DNA of 64,000 nucleotides. Source: Paenibacillus xylanilyticus. GTDB lineage: Bacteria; Bacillota; Bacilli; Paenibacillales; Paenibacillaceae. Of this stretch, positions 19,191-27,805 are shown piece after piece. Under the pieces are notes generated by a model, which was given only the letters and a program-made list of their open reading frames with translations, was not told where the DNA came from and did no database searches. Made by a program: the position numbers and the translations under genes. Numbering within the stretch: the stretch's first letter is position 1; each line of letters begins with the position of its first letter. Location of the stretch: positions 620,001 through 684,000 of the forward strand of contig NZ_JABMCB010000202.1 of assembly GCF_013359935.1 (NCBI RefSeq), in the 5' to 3' direction.

Positions 19191-19826
19191 TTAGCCCCGA
19201 AGTACAAGTTCCTGATAGATGGTGGCTGCAAAGGACACAATCTGCTGCACCAGACTGAAGAACAGCAGGCAGAGAAAGGCCATGAATGCCATGGCAACCA
19301 GCGTCAAAAGCATGGTCAGCACTGTTTTGGCGGGTGAGTATTGATGCACCGTCATATTGCCGACAAATAACAGATATACCGTCCAGGCCGTAGCAGCCAT
19401 GTTAAAGAAATAATAAAAGGCGGTTTCCTGACTGGAAATGATCAGACTGAGCCAAATCCATGGAAACTGTATCAAAATCAGCGGAACCAATGCGAAACAG
19501 GTGGACATGAAGATTTCAGAAAATTTGCCTTCACCGTCCATAAGTGTAGTCAACGACCAGTTTGCTGTGCACCAGAACAGCACCGGGACAATGACGTACA
19601 CCATTTCCATCAGACTGTTCAGTCGTTTCGGATTGTTGAAGTTCACCAGAAAACCGCTGTATTGGGACTGGAGAATCGTTGTCACCATGAGTACAGCAAG
19701 AATGATCCATGCGATCATCAGCGTTGTTCTCTGATTTCGTTCATATTTCAGCTCCCAATATCCGTCAAATGGATGGAAAATGAGATGGAGCGGATATTGG
19801 ATCAGCTGTTTACTTGATGCTTGCAT
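19191..19826 (-). CDS. YIP1-family integral membrane protein
   Basis: A 211-residue protein with an N-terminal HLIFHPFDGYWELKYE, characteristic of bacterial YIP1-family proteins, and five predicted membrane segments (for example MIAWIILAVLMVTTILQ and AKTVLTMLLTLVAMAFMAFLCLLFF). Its start overlaps the end of the NHL-repeat gene by 17 bases and it ends 15 bases before the DUF5696 start, so the three are tightly coupled. Its molecular role is unknown; position suggests a membrane scaffold for the neighbouring NHL protein or the permeases. Confidence 0.75.
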   Translation of the reverse strand: MQASSKQLIQYPLHLIFHPFDGYWELKYERNQRTTLMIAWIILAVLMVTTILQSQYSGFLVNFNNPKRLNSLMEMVYVIVPVLFWCTANWSLTTLMDGEGKFSEIFMSTCFALVPLILIQFPWIWLSLIISSQETAFYYFFNMAATAWTVYLLFVGNMTVHQYSPAKTVLTMLLTLVAMAFMAFLCLLFFSLVQQIVSFAATIYQELVLRG

Positions 19827-21270
19827 GTGTGCTCCCCCTTCTCTGCCTGCGGACTAGGAACGTGATCACTAGCACGATAACGACCAATAACAGTCCGGAC
19901 ATGATCCATGAAAAATGCTCGCGGAGCAGTTCTTTTCGATACAGGAGAAACGCTTTGGAATACCCTTCTCTCTCCATGCTTCGCTTAAAGTATTGCGTGG
20001 ATTGCGCATACTCCTTCTGACGCAACAGCGCTTTTCCGATACCTGCGTAGGCATATTCAAGATTGGCATTCATATCTGCGGCTTTGGCAAAGTTCGCGGC
20101 AGAACCCTCTTCGTCTCCATTGAAATAACTGCGTACAGCTTCATGAAGCGTACGTCCGTATTCAGTGGTTTGGAATACGGTGATTTCCCCGAGCGCTTTG
20201 TCCAGGACAAGCATGCGATCCCCCACACGTTCCAAAGAAATAGGAGTGTTGAATTGTCCAAGCCGATTTCCGATACCTCCGAACATGTGTAGCAAATATC
20301 CGTCCCCGTTATAGGTGAAGATCCGTCCCATATTGGCATCCAGCACGGAATACATATCGCTGTCTCCAACGTCGACATCAATGAGACGTGAAGGCCCCTT
20401 CTCATTGCTGTACAGCAAATCACCCTGAGGTGGATAATATCCTTCCCTTCTCAGAATGTCCAAGCCCTGTGCATTCAGTTTTTTGATCGGTAATCCGGTC
20501 TTGTCTCCACTCGTTGCATAAATGAAGCCCTCTCCGTCCATGTCCATATTGGTGAACTCGGTTGGTGTGAACATGACCATCTGGCTGCGCTGCTGACGAG
20601 TTGCAAACTGTTTCCACAAGTACTCCACCGGGTCAACCTGGACTCTGTTGGCTCCAATGAAGGAAGCAAAAGTTCCATCGGAATTAAACTCCATAAAGCC
20701 ATCGAAGACACCTTCAGCCATGACATAGATCCGCTCGCCTTTGTCCATAACCACCCGCAGTGGTTTGAACTGAAAGTCTGGCTTCAGCAGCTCGGATTGT
20801 GGCTGTTCCACCATTTTGATCAGTTGACCTTGCTTATCCAGATGCACTACCCGCTGGTTACCCGTATCCGCTATGAGCAGCTGCCCGTTGTCCGATACGT
20901 ATAATCCCTGTGGAAGTTTGAACTTGTCTTTCGTTCCATCATGATCAAAAGAATCGATAACCCTTGTCAGCTTCATCTCTTGATTCAGCTCGACAATACG
21001 GCTGTTGCCGGAATCCAGCACATACACCCGCTGATCAGCAGTGACGTGCATATCGTTCGGTTCTTTGAACATACCAATATCCAGTTCCTTGCCCGTAACA
21101 ATTCCTGTCGCCTCATATGCAGCAGGAGAACGAACCGCATCTCCCCAGTAGGAATAATTGTACGCACTCGTCTGACCATCGGCGAAAGCCGTTGACGCTG
21201 CGCTTCCCAAGCCCAGGAGGCAGGCAAGGCCCAGGGTGAGCCATCCGCATTTTTTCCACACGCTGTTCAA
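19810..21270 (-). CDS. Membrane-anchored NHL-repeat beta-propeller protein with TPR-like segment
   Basis: A 486-residue protein with a signal peptide (to about AFA, residue 30). NHL-type repeats follow (EPNDMHVTADQRVYVLDSGN, LPQGLYVSDNGQLLIADTGN, GEGFIYATSGD, TPISLERVGDRMLVLDKALG), forming an extracellular beta-propeller. Near residue 390 comes a tetratricopeptide-like segment (AYAGIGKALLRQKEYAQSTQYF), then a single C-terminal membrane helix (MSGLLLVVIVLVITFLV) and a basic tail. The start is TTG at 21270 with GGGGGG ten bases upstream. It overlaps the YIP1 gene. A ligand-binding or scaffolding function outside the membrane is inferred. Confidence 0.78.
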   Translation of the reverse strand: MNSVWKKCGWLTLGLACLLGLGSAASTAFADGQTSAYNYSYWGDAVRSPAAYEATGIVTGKELDIGMFKEPNDMHVTADQRVYVLDSGNSRIVELNQEMKLTRVIDSFDHDGTKDKFKLPQGLYVSDNGQLLIADTGNQRVVHLDKQGQLIKMVEQPQSELLKPDFQFKPLRVVMDKGERIYVMAEGVFDGFMEFNSDGTFASFIGANRVQVDPVEYLWKQFATRQQRSQMVMFTPTEFTNMDMDGEGFIYATSGDKTGLPIKKLNAQGLDILRREGYYPPQGDLLYSNEKGPSRLIDVDVGDSDMYSVLDANMGRIFTYNGDGYLLHMFGGIGNRLGQFNTPISLERVGDRMLVLDKALGEITVFQTTEYGRTLHEAVRSYFNGDEEGSAANFAKAADMNANLEYAYAGIGKALLRQKEYAQSTQYFKRSMEREGYSKAFLLYRKELLREHFSWIMSGLLLVVIVLVITFLVRRQRRGSTHASIK

Positions 21271-21288
21271 TATGTTGCTGCCCCCCTT

Positions 21289-22170
21289 CTACTCTTTCAT
21301 CCCGGAAGTTGCCATCGTCTGCATAACACTGCTCTGGGAGATGATAAACAGGGTAATCGGTACAATCATGAGCAGCAGTGCTACCGCAGCACCGACACCT
21401 GCCCGGGCGATACCACCCTGAGTAATCTGACTGAGCGCATAATGCAGCGTTTTCAGGTTTTCACTGTAAATGAAGCTTCCGCCGTCTGTTCCCCATAATG
21501 CTGGAAATTGTAAAATCATAAGCGTGAGCCAAGCGGGCTTCACGTTAGGCATGACGATGCTCCAGAATATACGGTATTCGTTCGCCCCGTCGATTTTGGC
21601 TGCCTCCAGCAGCGCATCCGGAATCTGCTCCATGAACTGCTTCATCAGGAACAGACCTAGAGAGAATGCGAGAGAAGGCACAATGATGGACGCATGGGTG
21701 TTGATCCATCCAAGCCAGGACATCACCATGTAGTTTGGAATTGCCGTGACGTGTGGTGAGAACATCAGCGACAGGATCACGATCGTAAACAGTACATTTG
21801 AACCGGGAAATCGGTATTTCGCCAACGGATAAGCTGCTGCGGAAGCGAGAAGGATATGACCTGCCGTTCCCAGCAGCGTAATTAACAGCGTATTGGCAAT
21901 GTATCTGGATAAAGGAACCCAGGAGTTGCCCATCAGATTGATCAGATCCGCGAAATTTTCCATCGTCGGATTGTTCACCCAGAATCGCGGCGGAAAAATA
22001 AACAGCTCATCCAGAGGTTTAAAGGCATTGTTGACCGTATAGATCAGCGGCAATACCATAAATGAGCCGAACAGACCCAGCAGTACAAACAGCATCAGAC
22101 TGACGGTAAATGACCGGTTGAGTCTTCTCGGCATGCCGAAAACGGCACGTACCTTGCTGGTCATTGTCAT
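21289..22170 (-). CDS. Carbohydrate ABC transporter permease (MalG-like)
   Basis: A 293-residue permease with about six transmembrane helices and the EAA loop ALLEAAKIDGANEYRIFWSI. Its start overlaps the stop of its MalF-like partner by four bases (ATGA), showing translational coupling. It is the inner subunit of the first permease pair of the cluster. Confidence 0.93.
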   Translation of the reverse strand: MTMTSKVRAVFGMPRRLNRSFTVSLMLFVLLGLFGSFMVLPLIYTVNNAFKPLDELFIFPPRFWVNNPTMENFADLINLMGNSWVPLSRYIANTLLITLLGTAGHILLASAAAYPLAKYRFPGSNVLFTIVILSLMFSPHVTAIPNYMVMSWLGWINTHASIIVPSLAFSLGLFLMKQFMEQIPDALLEAAKIDGANEYRIFWSIVMPNVKPAWLTLMILQFPALWGTDGGSFIYSENLKTLHYALSQITQGGIARAGVGAAVALLLMIVPITLFIISQSSVMQTMATSGMKE

Positions 22171-23123
22171 TCACCTATCTTTCTAAGCATTTTTTGTGTC
22201 AGCACGTTCGTTCCCAGCATGAGGGCGAACAAAACGGTCGCTATCGCCGACGCATAGCCCATCTCGAACCGAATCGTTCCAAAGTCCATCAAATGGGTTA
22301 CAACGGTATGTGCTGCATAGTTAACGCTTGGGAAACCAGCCAGTGCAATGGAGATTTCGGCCACGGCAAATGAAGCTGTAATCTGCATGACCGCACCAAA
22401 CATCAACTGGGGTCTCATGGAAGGCAGCGTAATATACCAAAGCTCCTGCCACCGATTTTTGATACCGTCCACCGTTCCCGCTTCCACCAGGGACCGATCG
22501 ATCGTCTGAAGCCCGGCAATAAAGGCAAGGAAGCTCGTGCCGAGACTGAGCCACAGCTGTACAATGATGACAATGGCCAGCACATATTTCTCATTCGACA
22601 GCCATTGAATCGGTTCGAGGATAACGCCGAGACGCATCAGGAAACCGTTCATGTATCCGTAGCTGTCTCCCGAGAACACGATTAGCCAGATAAAAAAAAC
22701 GTTTCCCGAAATGGAAGGGGCATAAAAAACAAGTGTCATAATTGCACGGATTTTGGGTGACAGCTCATTGATAATCCAGGCAAACAAAAAACAGGCAATA
22801 TAGCTGACAGGTCCCGTAATCACGGCAAACAGCAGCGTATTTTTAAGGGCAATCAAAAAAACATCATCGTTCAAAAACAGCCGTGAATAATTTTGCCAGC
22901 CGACAAATCGGGGCAGCTCCAGCATATTGAAGTGAAAAAAGCTGAGCCCCAGCGAGATGCCCACCGGAATGACAGTAAACAGGAAAAAGATCAGCATAAA
23001 CGGTGCCATCAGCACATAATAGTGCCTGCTTCGGTATAAATCCCTTTTCAAAAGGGACCACCAGCTGCTCTGCCTTGTGGTGATGGCAGGAGCAGTGGAT
23101 GACTTGGTGGTTTCTGCGTGCAA
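22167..23123 (-). CDS. Sugar ABC transporter permease (MalF-like)
   Basis: A 318-residue permease with YVLMAPFMLIFFLFTVIPVG as first membrane segment and the loop SLVEAGTVDGIKNRWQELW. TTG at 23123 follows GGGAGGG. It lies 19 bases downstream of the module-fused SBP, its probable binding partner. Confidence 0.92.
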   Translation of the reverse strand: MHAETTKSSTAPAITTRQSSWWSLLKRDLYRSRHYYVLMAPFMLIFFLFTVIPVGISLGLSFFHFNMLELPRFVGWQNYSRLFLNDDVFLIALKNTLLFAVITGPVSYIACFLFAWIINELSPKIRAIMTLVFYAPSISGNVFFIWLIVFSGDSYGYMNGFLMRLGVILEPIQWLSNEKYVLAIVIIVQLWLSLGTSFLAFIAGLQTIDRSLVEAGTVDGIKNRWQELWYITLPSMRPQLMFGAVMQITASFAVAEISIALAGFPSVNYAAHTVVTHLMDFGTIRFEMGYASAIATVLFALMLGTNVLTQKMLRKIGE

Positions 23124-23142
23124 CCGTTACCCTCCCTTCTCT

Positions 23143-26040
23143 CTACTTCAAATTGAATTCCTTTCGCTTGAGCTCGATTTCATCATCAATGTACAGGACA
23201 TAATCAGCCAAGGCTTCACGCGGATTCTCATTGGCATTGACCACTTTGCGGAATGCGTTGTCCAGATGTCGGCCCGTAAAGTATCCGCCGGGAACCTGAG
23301 GAATGCCCTCTACCCACTCCCACTGTTTCTTGAGATTTTGATAATCCTTAACTGGCCATGGCAGCTGCTCCAGCGCTTCAATATTGGCAGTCGGATAACG
23401 CGCAGCTGCTCCCATCAGCCCTTCCATCTCTCTGCCATATTCGATCTGAGTCTGCTTGTCGGTCCACCACTTCATGAACTTCCAGGCAGCTTCCCGGTTC
23501 TTGGCGTTCTCCAGCATCATGACCGCACTTGTGGCACTTGCCACCTCATGCCTTATAGTCCCGTCCTCCAGCTGCGTGCCAGGAACGATCGTGAAATCCC
23601 AAAGGTTGCGAATTTCCGGTGCCATGACCGTCAGCATGTTGTAGGTGGTGTAATCCGCAATACCAATCGGCATCTCCCCGGTACGGAAACGGTTTGGAAA
23701 ATCAGCTTTCAGAGGGAACTTATAATTAGTATAAAATTGCGTCCAACGCTTGAATGCGTCCATGGAAATCTCCGAATTGAGCGCGCTTTCCTTCTGATCT
23801 GCGGAATAAAATTCGCCATCGTTCTGATAGAGCAGCATGGCAAAGGTTGCGTTGGGTACCATGTTGGCATTGTTCGTCGTATCCTCAATGGGCAGGTAGA
23901 ACTCCATGTTGTGCTTTTGCAGCACCGAAATGGCATTATACACATCCTGCCACGTTTTTGGCGGCTCCAGGCCAAGCTCCTTCAGAATATCCTTTCGATA
24001 AAACAACATTGGAAAATGCTGCTGCTCCGGAAGTGCATACACTCCGTTGTTGAATTGGTATGGCGTCAATCCACTTGCGCGAAATCGGCTCGCAACCTGT
24101 TCAAAATCCGGAAATGTACTCAGATCCGCCGCTGCATTCCGCATGGCGTAATTCACCGGGATATCTTCGCCCATTTGCATGGCAACGTCCGGTCCTTCCC
24201 CGGCAAGCGTCGCAGGCAGCAAAATATTAGGTGGAACGAGGCGCAATTGAACGGATATATCGGTTTCCGGTGTAAAGGAATCATCAATCAGACCTTTCAG
24301 AACCTGCGCCTGATCGCGTCCTGTTGTAATCCACACCGTAATGGAATCCTTATTCTGTTCAACATTTCCGATGCTGTCATAATCCTCCGTATACGAAGCG
24401 ATATAAGCGCCCATTTCATGTTTCATCTGCTGCAGCATCGTCGCCTCTGCCTTCGGCATCTTCTGATCCGGTGAGGATACCAGGACGTAATCCAGTGAGA
24501 TCGGCTGCTCACGGACGGAAAGAATCCAGGTCCCTAACCCGCCTACATTGATCTTAAAGGTGTCCAGACGCTTGGGCACAGTTTCCGGTCTTGCCGCCAT
24601 GTCCTCTAACTGAATCACCATGGCATGGAGAATGGCGACCTTATCGCTCTGCTCACCTGTCGCCTTCTCCAGATAGTCAGCAACCGATCGAAGAATGTCT
24701 GCCTGCCGTTTGAATACCTCAACCATCTCTGGAATGCGTGTTTCCAGCTGATAATCCCTCATGGGGTCCGGTTTATTGGAGGTAATCATCAGAATTTTGC
24801 GATACATCTCGTTCAACTCCAGCACGCTTGATTCCACTGTACGCAGCAGTGGAGCGATATCCCCCAGCGTAACGGTCATACGCAAGCGGTGAGTTCCTTT
24901 CTCCAAATGAAACAGGTAAGGCTCACTCTCACTTGTGCCCAGCACCTGTGTCTGCCAATCCGGGCTGTAGTTGAATCGAATACGCTTCATTTCTTCAAAA
25001 GGAATTTTGCCATCGATCGTCAGACTACGTGTGGCATAGACGCCGCGCAGCTGATCCTGCTTTACTTTGAGCCCAATTTGGTACAGGCCGTCTTCCGGTA
25101 CATCCACATCCCATTCGATCCATTCACCAGGAAGCTTCCAGTTGATGCCCCCAATGGCGTTAACACGGATTTTGGATACATCATACGGTTCCAGAGACGG
25201 GCTTGAGCGATCCGAGATGGGGGCAAGGGTTGGCGAGGATTTACTCACTGCCTCCTCTCCCTGTACTTTGATCGAGACAGGATCAGCCGGCTTCAAACCT
25301 GCTGCTTCATAATCGGCCTGCAGCTCTGTGTAGGCTGGAATGCTCTCTTCCCGGTACAGCTCGATATAATCGATCGCCATGCTTTCGCGCAGCGAAGTCA
25401 GTGATAGTTTCTGTTTTCCCTTTTCAAAATAAAATTGATATGGTTCTTCGAAGTAACCCGCACTGTCCTTAAAAGAGGCCAGCTGCCAAGCTGGTTGCTC
25501 CACCTGCCGTGGCCGAAGGTCGTTCCCGCGATCATCCCTGCGGGCATGGTCATCTCGATTCCCCCATACCCTGTCAAATAACAGTACATCGGCTCCTCTG
25601 AACGGAACCTCTCCATTCAGCTCCAACTGCCGCTCAATCCCTGAGCTTTTGCCTGCAGCAGGATAATAATGTATGCGCATCTGGTATAACCCGCTGGCTG
25701 GAACAGGAACCTCCCAGTTGATGGTTCCGGATTCCGGAGTGATGACGGCTTTCCCGTCCAAACCGGCATACGCATTGACGATCTCGAACTCCCCGTTCAC
25801 CGCCTGAGTGAATGACTCTCCCTCAATCCGTATGGTCTGCTCCGGCTTGTCTGCGTCAGCATGAACAGAGAGGTAATGCTCATAGCTGCGAGAGTCTTCT
25901 GTACCGGATACCGCTTCGAAATCCTCACGCGCCTGAACGATGCCGGGACCACGATCCCTTGTAAGGTAAATGCTCCATAATGAGAGGATCATCACCATGG
26001 CCAGCAGCAGGATCAGTGCCTTTTTCTTTCGTGACCGCAT
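23143..26040 (-). CDS. Large solute-binding protein fused to carbohydrate-binding-like modules
   Basis: A 965-residue exported protein, roughly twice the usual SBP length. After an N-terminal membrane or signal segment (residues 8-26, no lipobox Cys) come two beta-sandwich modules resembling CBM6/CBM35-type domains (residues about 65-225 and 250-405). The first carries IRIEGESF, GLYQMRIHYYPAAG and AIDYIELYRE; the second carries WIEWDVDVPEDGLYQIGLKV. A helical region and a third small beta segment follow. From about residue 580 to the end is a family 1 SBP (ITVWITTGRDQAQVLKGLID, AGEGPDVAMQMGEDIPVNYA, FPMLFYRKDILKELGLEPPKTW). It sits directly before a permease pair, so it probably captures a polymer at the surface and feeds that importer. 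Confidence 0.82.
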   Translation of the reverse strand: MRSRKKKALILLLAMVMILSLWSIYLTRDRGPGIVQAREDFEAVSGTEDSRSYEHYLSVHADADKPEQTIRIEGESFTQAVNGEFEIVNAYAGLDGKAVITPESGTINWEVPVPASGLYQMRIHYYPAAGKSSGIERQLELNGEVPFRGADVLLFDRVWGNRDDHARRDDRGNDLRPRQVEQPAWQLASFKDSAGYFEEPYQFYFEKGKQKLSLTSLRESMAIDYIELYREESIPAYTELQADYEAAGLKPADPVSIKVQGEEAVSKSSPTLAPISDRSSPSLEPYDVSKIRVNAIGGINWKLPGEWIEWDVDVPEDGLYQIGLKVKQDQLRGVYATRSLTIDGKIPFEEMKRIRFNYSPDWQTQVLGTSESEPYLFHLEKGTHRLRMTVTLGDIAPLLRTVESSVLELNEMYRKILMITSNKPDPMRDYQLETRIPEMVEVFKRQADILRSVADYLEKATGEQSDKVAILHAMVIQLEDMAARPETVPKRLDTFKINVGGLGTWILSVREQPISLDYVLVSSPDQKMPKAEATMLQQMKHEMGAYIASYTEDYDSIGNVEQNKDSITVWITTGRDQAQVLKGLIDDSFTPETDISVQLRLVPPNILLPATLAGEGPDVAMQMGEDIPVNYAMRNAAADLSTFPDFEQVASRFRASGLTPYQFNNGVYALPEQQHFPMLFYRKDILKELGLEPPKTWQDVYNAISVLQKHNMEFYLPIEDTTNNANMVPNATFAMLLYQNDGEFYSADQKESALNSEISMDAFKRWTQFYTNYKFPLKADFPNRFRTGEMPIGIADYTTYNMLTVMAPEIRNLWDFTIVPGTQLEDGTIRHEVASATSAVMMLENAKNREAAWKFMKWWTDKQTQIEYGREMEGLMGAAARYPTANIEALEQLPWPVKDYQNLKKQWEWVEGIPQVPGGYFTGRHLDNAFRKVVNANENPREALADYVLYIDDEIELKRKEFNLK

Positions 26041-26154
26041 GTTCGAATACGTCCCCCTTCCTTCTGCCGTGGAGTAAGTTGGTTATGCACTAAATGGTCT
26101 CTCGGGACCTAAGCCATCGGCCGTTTTCGTCCCGAGAGAACAGACTAAGTGTGT

Positions 26155-27510
26155 TTATTTGTATACCTCATCGATGGCCGCCTGGAAAGGTGCCTTGTAT
26201 TTTTCAATAACGGTAGATACAGATACACCGTCGACCAATTCACCATTGAAATCCCAGAATGGCAGAGACGGGAACGTATTGTGGTCCAGCACAAGCATAC
26301 CCTCGGCAACGGTCTTGGCATTTTCAATATCGGCCTCATCCGTCAGATGAGTCTCCAGGGTGGACTGGCTAGGGTAATCGTAGATGGATTCAATTTCATT
26401 GATTTTTTCCCAGATATACATCAGCTGTTCCGGATGCTCTACTGCCTTAGGAATCGTCAGTGCCTGATAACGCGATTCCCCGGAATGGTATGCTGTAGCA
26501 CTTGGTCCTTTTGGGAAAGGAACAAAACCGATGTCGTAGTCCTTCATATCTGTTCGAATGCCTTCAATTTCATACATGGCTCCCGAGTACATGAGCGTAT
26601 TCCCCTGACGGAAAAAGGTCGCTGGTTCCGTCCAATCCCCGCCCTCCGTAGGTCTTCCTATCTTCTCTGTCGCCAATTTGGAAAGAAAACTCAGTGCTTC
26701 TTTTGTTTTTGGGTCCTCCAGATTTTGTTTGTCATCCTTGGTCAGAGACGCTTCGTTGGAATAGAGGACAGGCTCAAGCAGTCCCGTTTGAGCCAATCCC
26801 CATGTGTCGAGCTTTCCATCGTTGTTGCGGTCCTTGTTTGCTTGTTTGGCTACTTCAATAAACGTATCCCAGTTCCATTGATCTGCGTCCACGTATTCCT
26901 GTAATGGCTTCATGCCAAGCTCCTGCATGAGTGTCCGGTTGTAAAAGATCCCACTGATAAATGAAGATTGATCTTCGGTGAAACCATAACCTCTGCCTTC
27001 ATACTGAAAGTATTCGTTCGTCGTTTTCTGATTGAATACCTGATCATTCTTGGTGTATTCATCAATGGGCCATAACAGGTCCTGCTTGGTCAGTGCCGGG
27101 ATGGCATAGTCTTTGCCCAGCCGCACAATGTCGCCCAGCGGTTCACCTGCCATCAAGGAAGCCACGACCTTCTCCTGATACTCACCAAAATCAATCGAAA
27201 TGTATTCGATGTCAAAGTTATGCTTCTTTTTCAGTGCCTCCAGGTTCTCGATTCGCTGAATGTTATCCGGGTTGCTATCAGTCATTTCCATATCCCACCA
27301 AGCAACCACCTTGATGGTTCTTCCCCCCATGTCAAACTCCATCTCTGGGGTGGATTTCTCATTCTTTGGTTCTGTTTCATTGGTTGCCTGCTCTTCCTGC
27401 GGTGCCTTTGTTTCTGGCTCTGTTTGAGCGCTGGAGCCGGAGCTGCATGCACTCAACAACAGCATGACTGCAAGGATCAAACTCGTTAGCATGAACATGC
27501 TTTTTCTCAT
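26155..27510 (-). CDS. Sugar-binding lipoprotein (family 1 SBP)
   Basis: A 451-residue protein with lipoprotein signal MLLLSACSSG and a Ser/Glu-rich linker. A family 1 SBP body follows, including NKDRNNDGKLDTWGL, an Asp-rich loop similar to the calcium sites of other SBPs. It is the first gene of the 27510-14745 cluster, with GGGGGG at good spacing before ATG. The cluster thus has two SBPs for two permease pairs. A cre-like site lies 57 bases upstream. Confidence 0.9.
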   Translation of the reverse strand: MRKSMFMLTSLILAVMLLLSACSSGSSAQTEPETKAPQEEQATNETEPKNEKSTPEMEFDMGGRTIKVVAWWDMEMTDSNPDNIQRIENLEALKKKHNFDIEYISIDFGEYQEKVVASLMAGEPLGDIVRLGKDYAIPALTKQDLLWPIDEYTKNDQVFNQKTTNEYFQYEGRGYGFTEDQSSFISGIFYNRTLMQELGMKPLQEYVDADQWNWDTFIEVAKQANKDRNNDGKLDTWGLAQTGLLEPVLYSNEASLTKDDKQNLEDPKTKEALSFLSKLATEKIGRPTEGGDWTEPATFFRQGNTLMYSGAMYEIEGIRTDMKDYDIGFVPFPKGPSATAYHSGESRYQALTIPKAVEHPEQLMYIWEKINEIESIYDYPSQSTLETHLTDEADIENAKTVAEGMLVLDHNTFPSLPFWDFNGELVDGVSVSTVIEKYKAPFQAAIDEVYK

Positions 27511-27566
27511 TCGTTGTCCCCCCTGAATGTGGTTTTATCGTTTGCCATCAAAGTGTAGCGTTTAAA

Positions 27567-27580
27567 TGAAAACGCAAACA
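27567..27580 (+). promoter_or_regulatory. cre (CcpA) candidate between the transporter cluster and its AraC regulator
   Basis: TGAAAACGCAAACA matches 13 of 14 positions of TGWAANCGNTNWCA. It lies 57 bases before the first gene of the leftward cluster and 225 bases before the rightward AraC gene, so it could control one or both. Confidence 0.5.
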
Positions 27581-27805
27581 ACATGTGTAATTACAGGTGT
27601 TTACCCTGGCAAACTATAGGTTTTGGCAAATTGAATGCAGATTAGAGCATTTACGTAGTTAAGTGGTAAATAAATGCTCCCTCTACAAATAAATGCACAT
27701 TGTATGCGCTTTCTTTTCTTCTCATAATGAAATTAAGACATCTGTTATCCGGATATGAAGAGGACCTGATTCGGTTTATATCAATTGAGAGGGAGAGATT
27801 GCTTC

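Noticed and set aside
23077..24474. A 465-codon rightward open frame inside the module-fused SBP gene
   Set aside because: It lies wholly antisense to a well-supported gene, lacks a ribosome binding site and has a composition unlike a real protein.
26149..26904. A 251-codon rightward open frame antisense to the SBP at 26155-27510
   Set aside because: It is a shadow of the SBP; no binding site and no recognisable motif.
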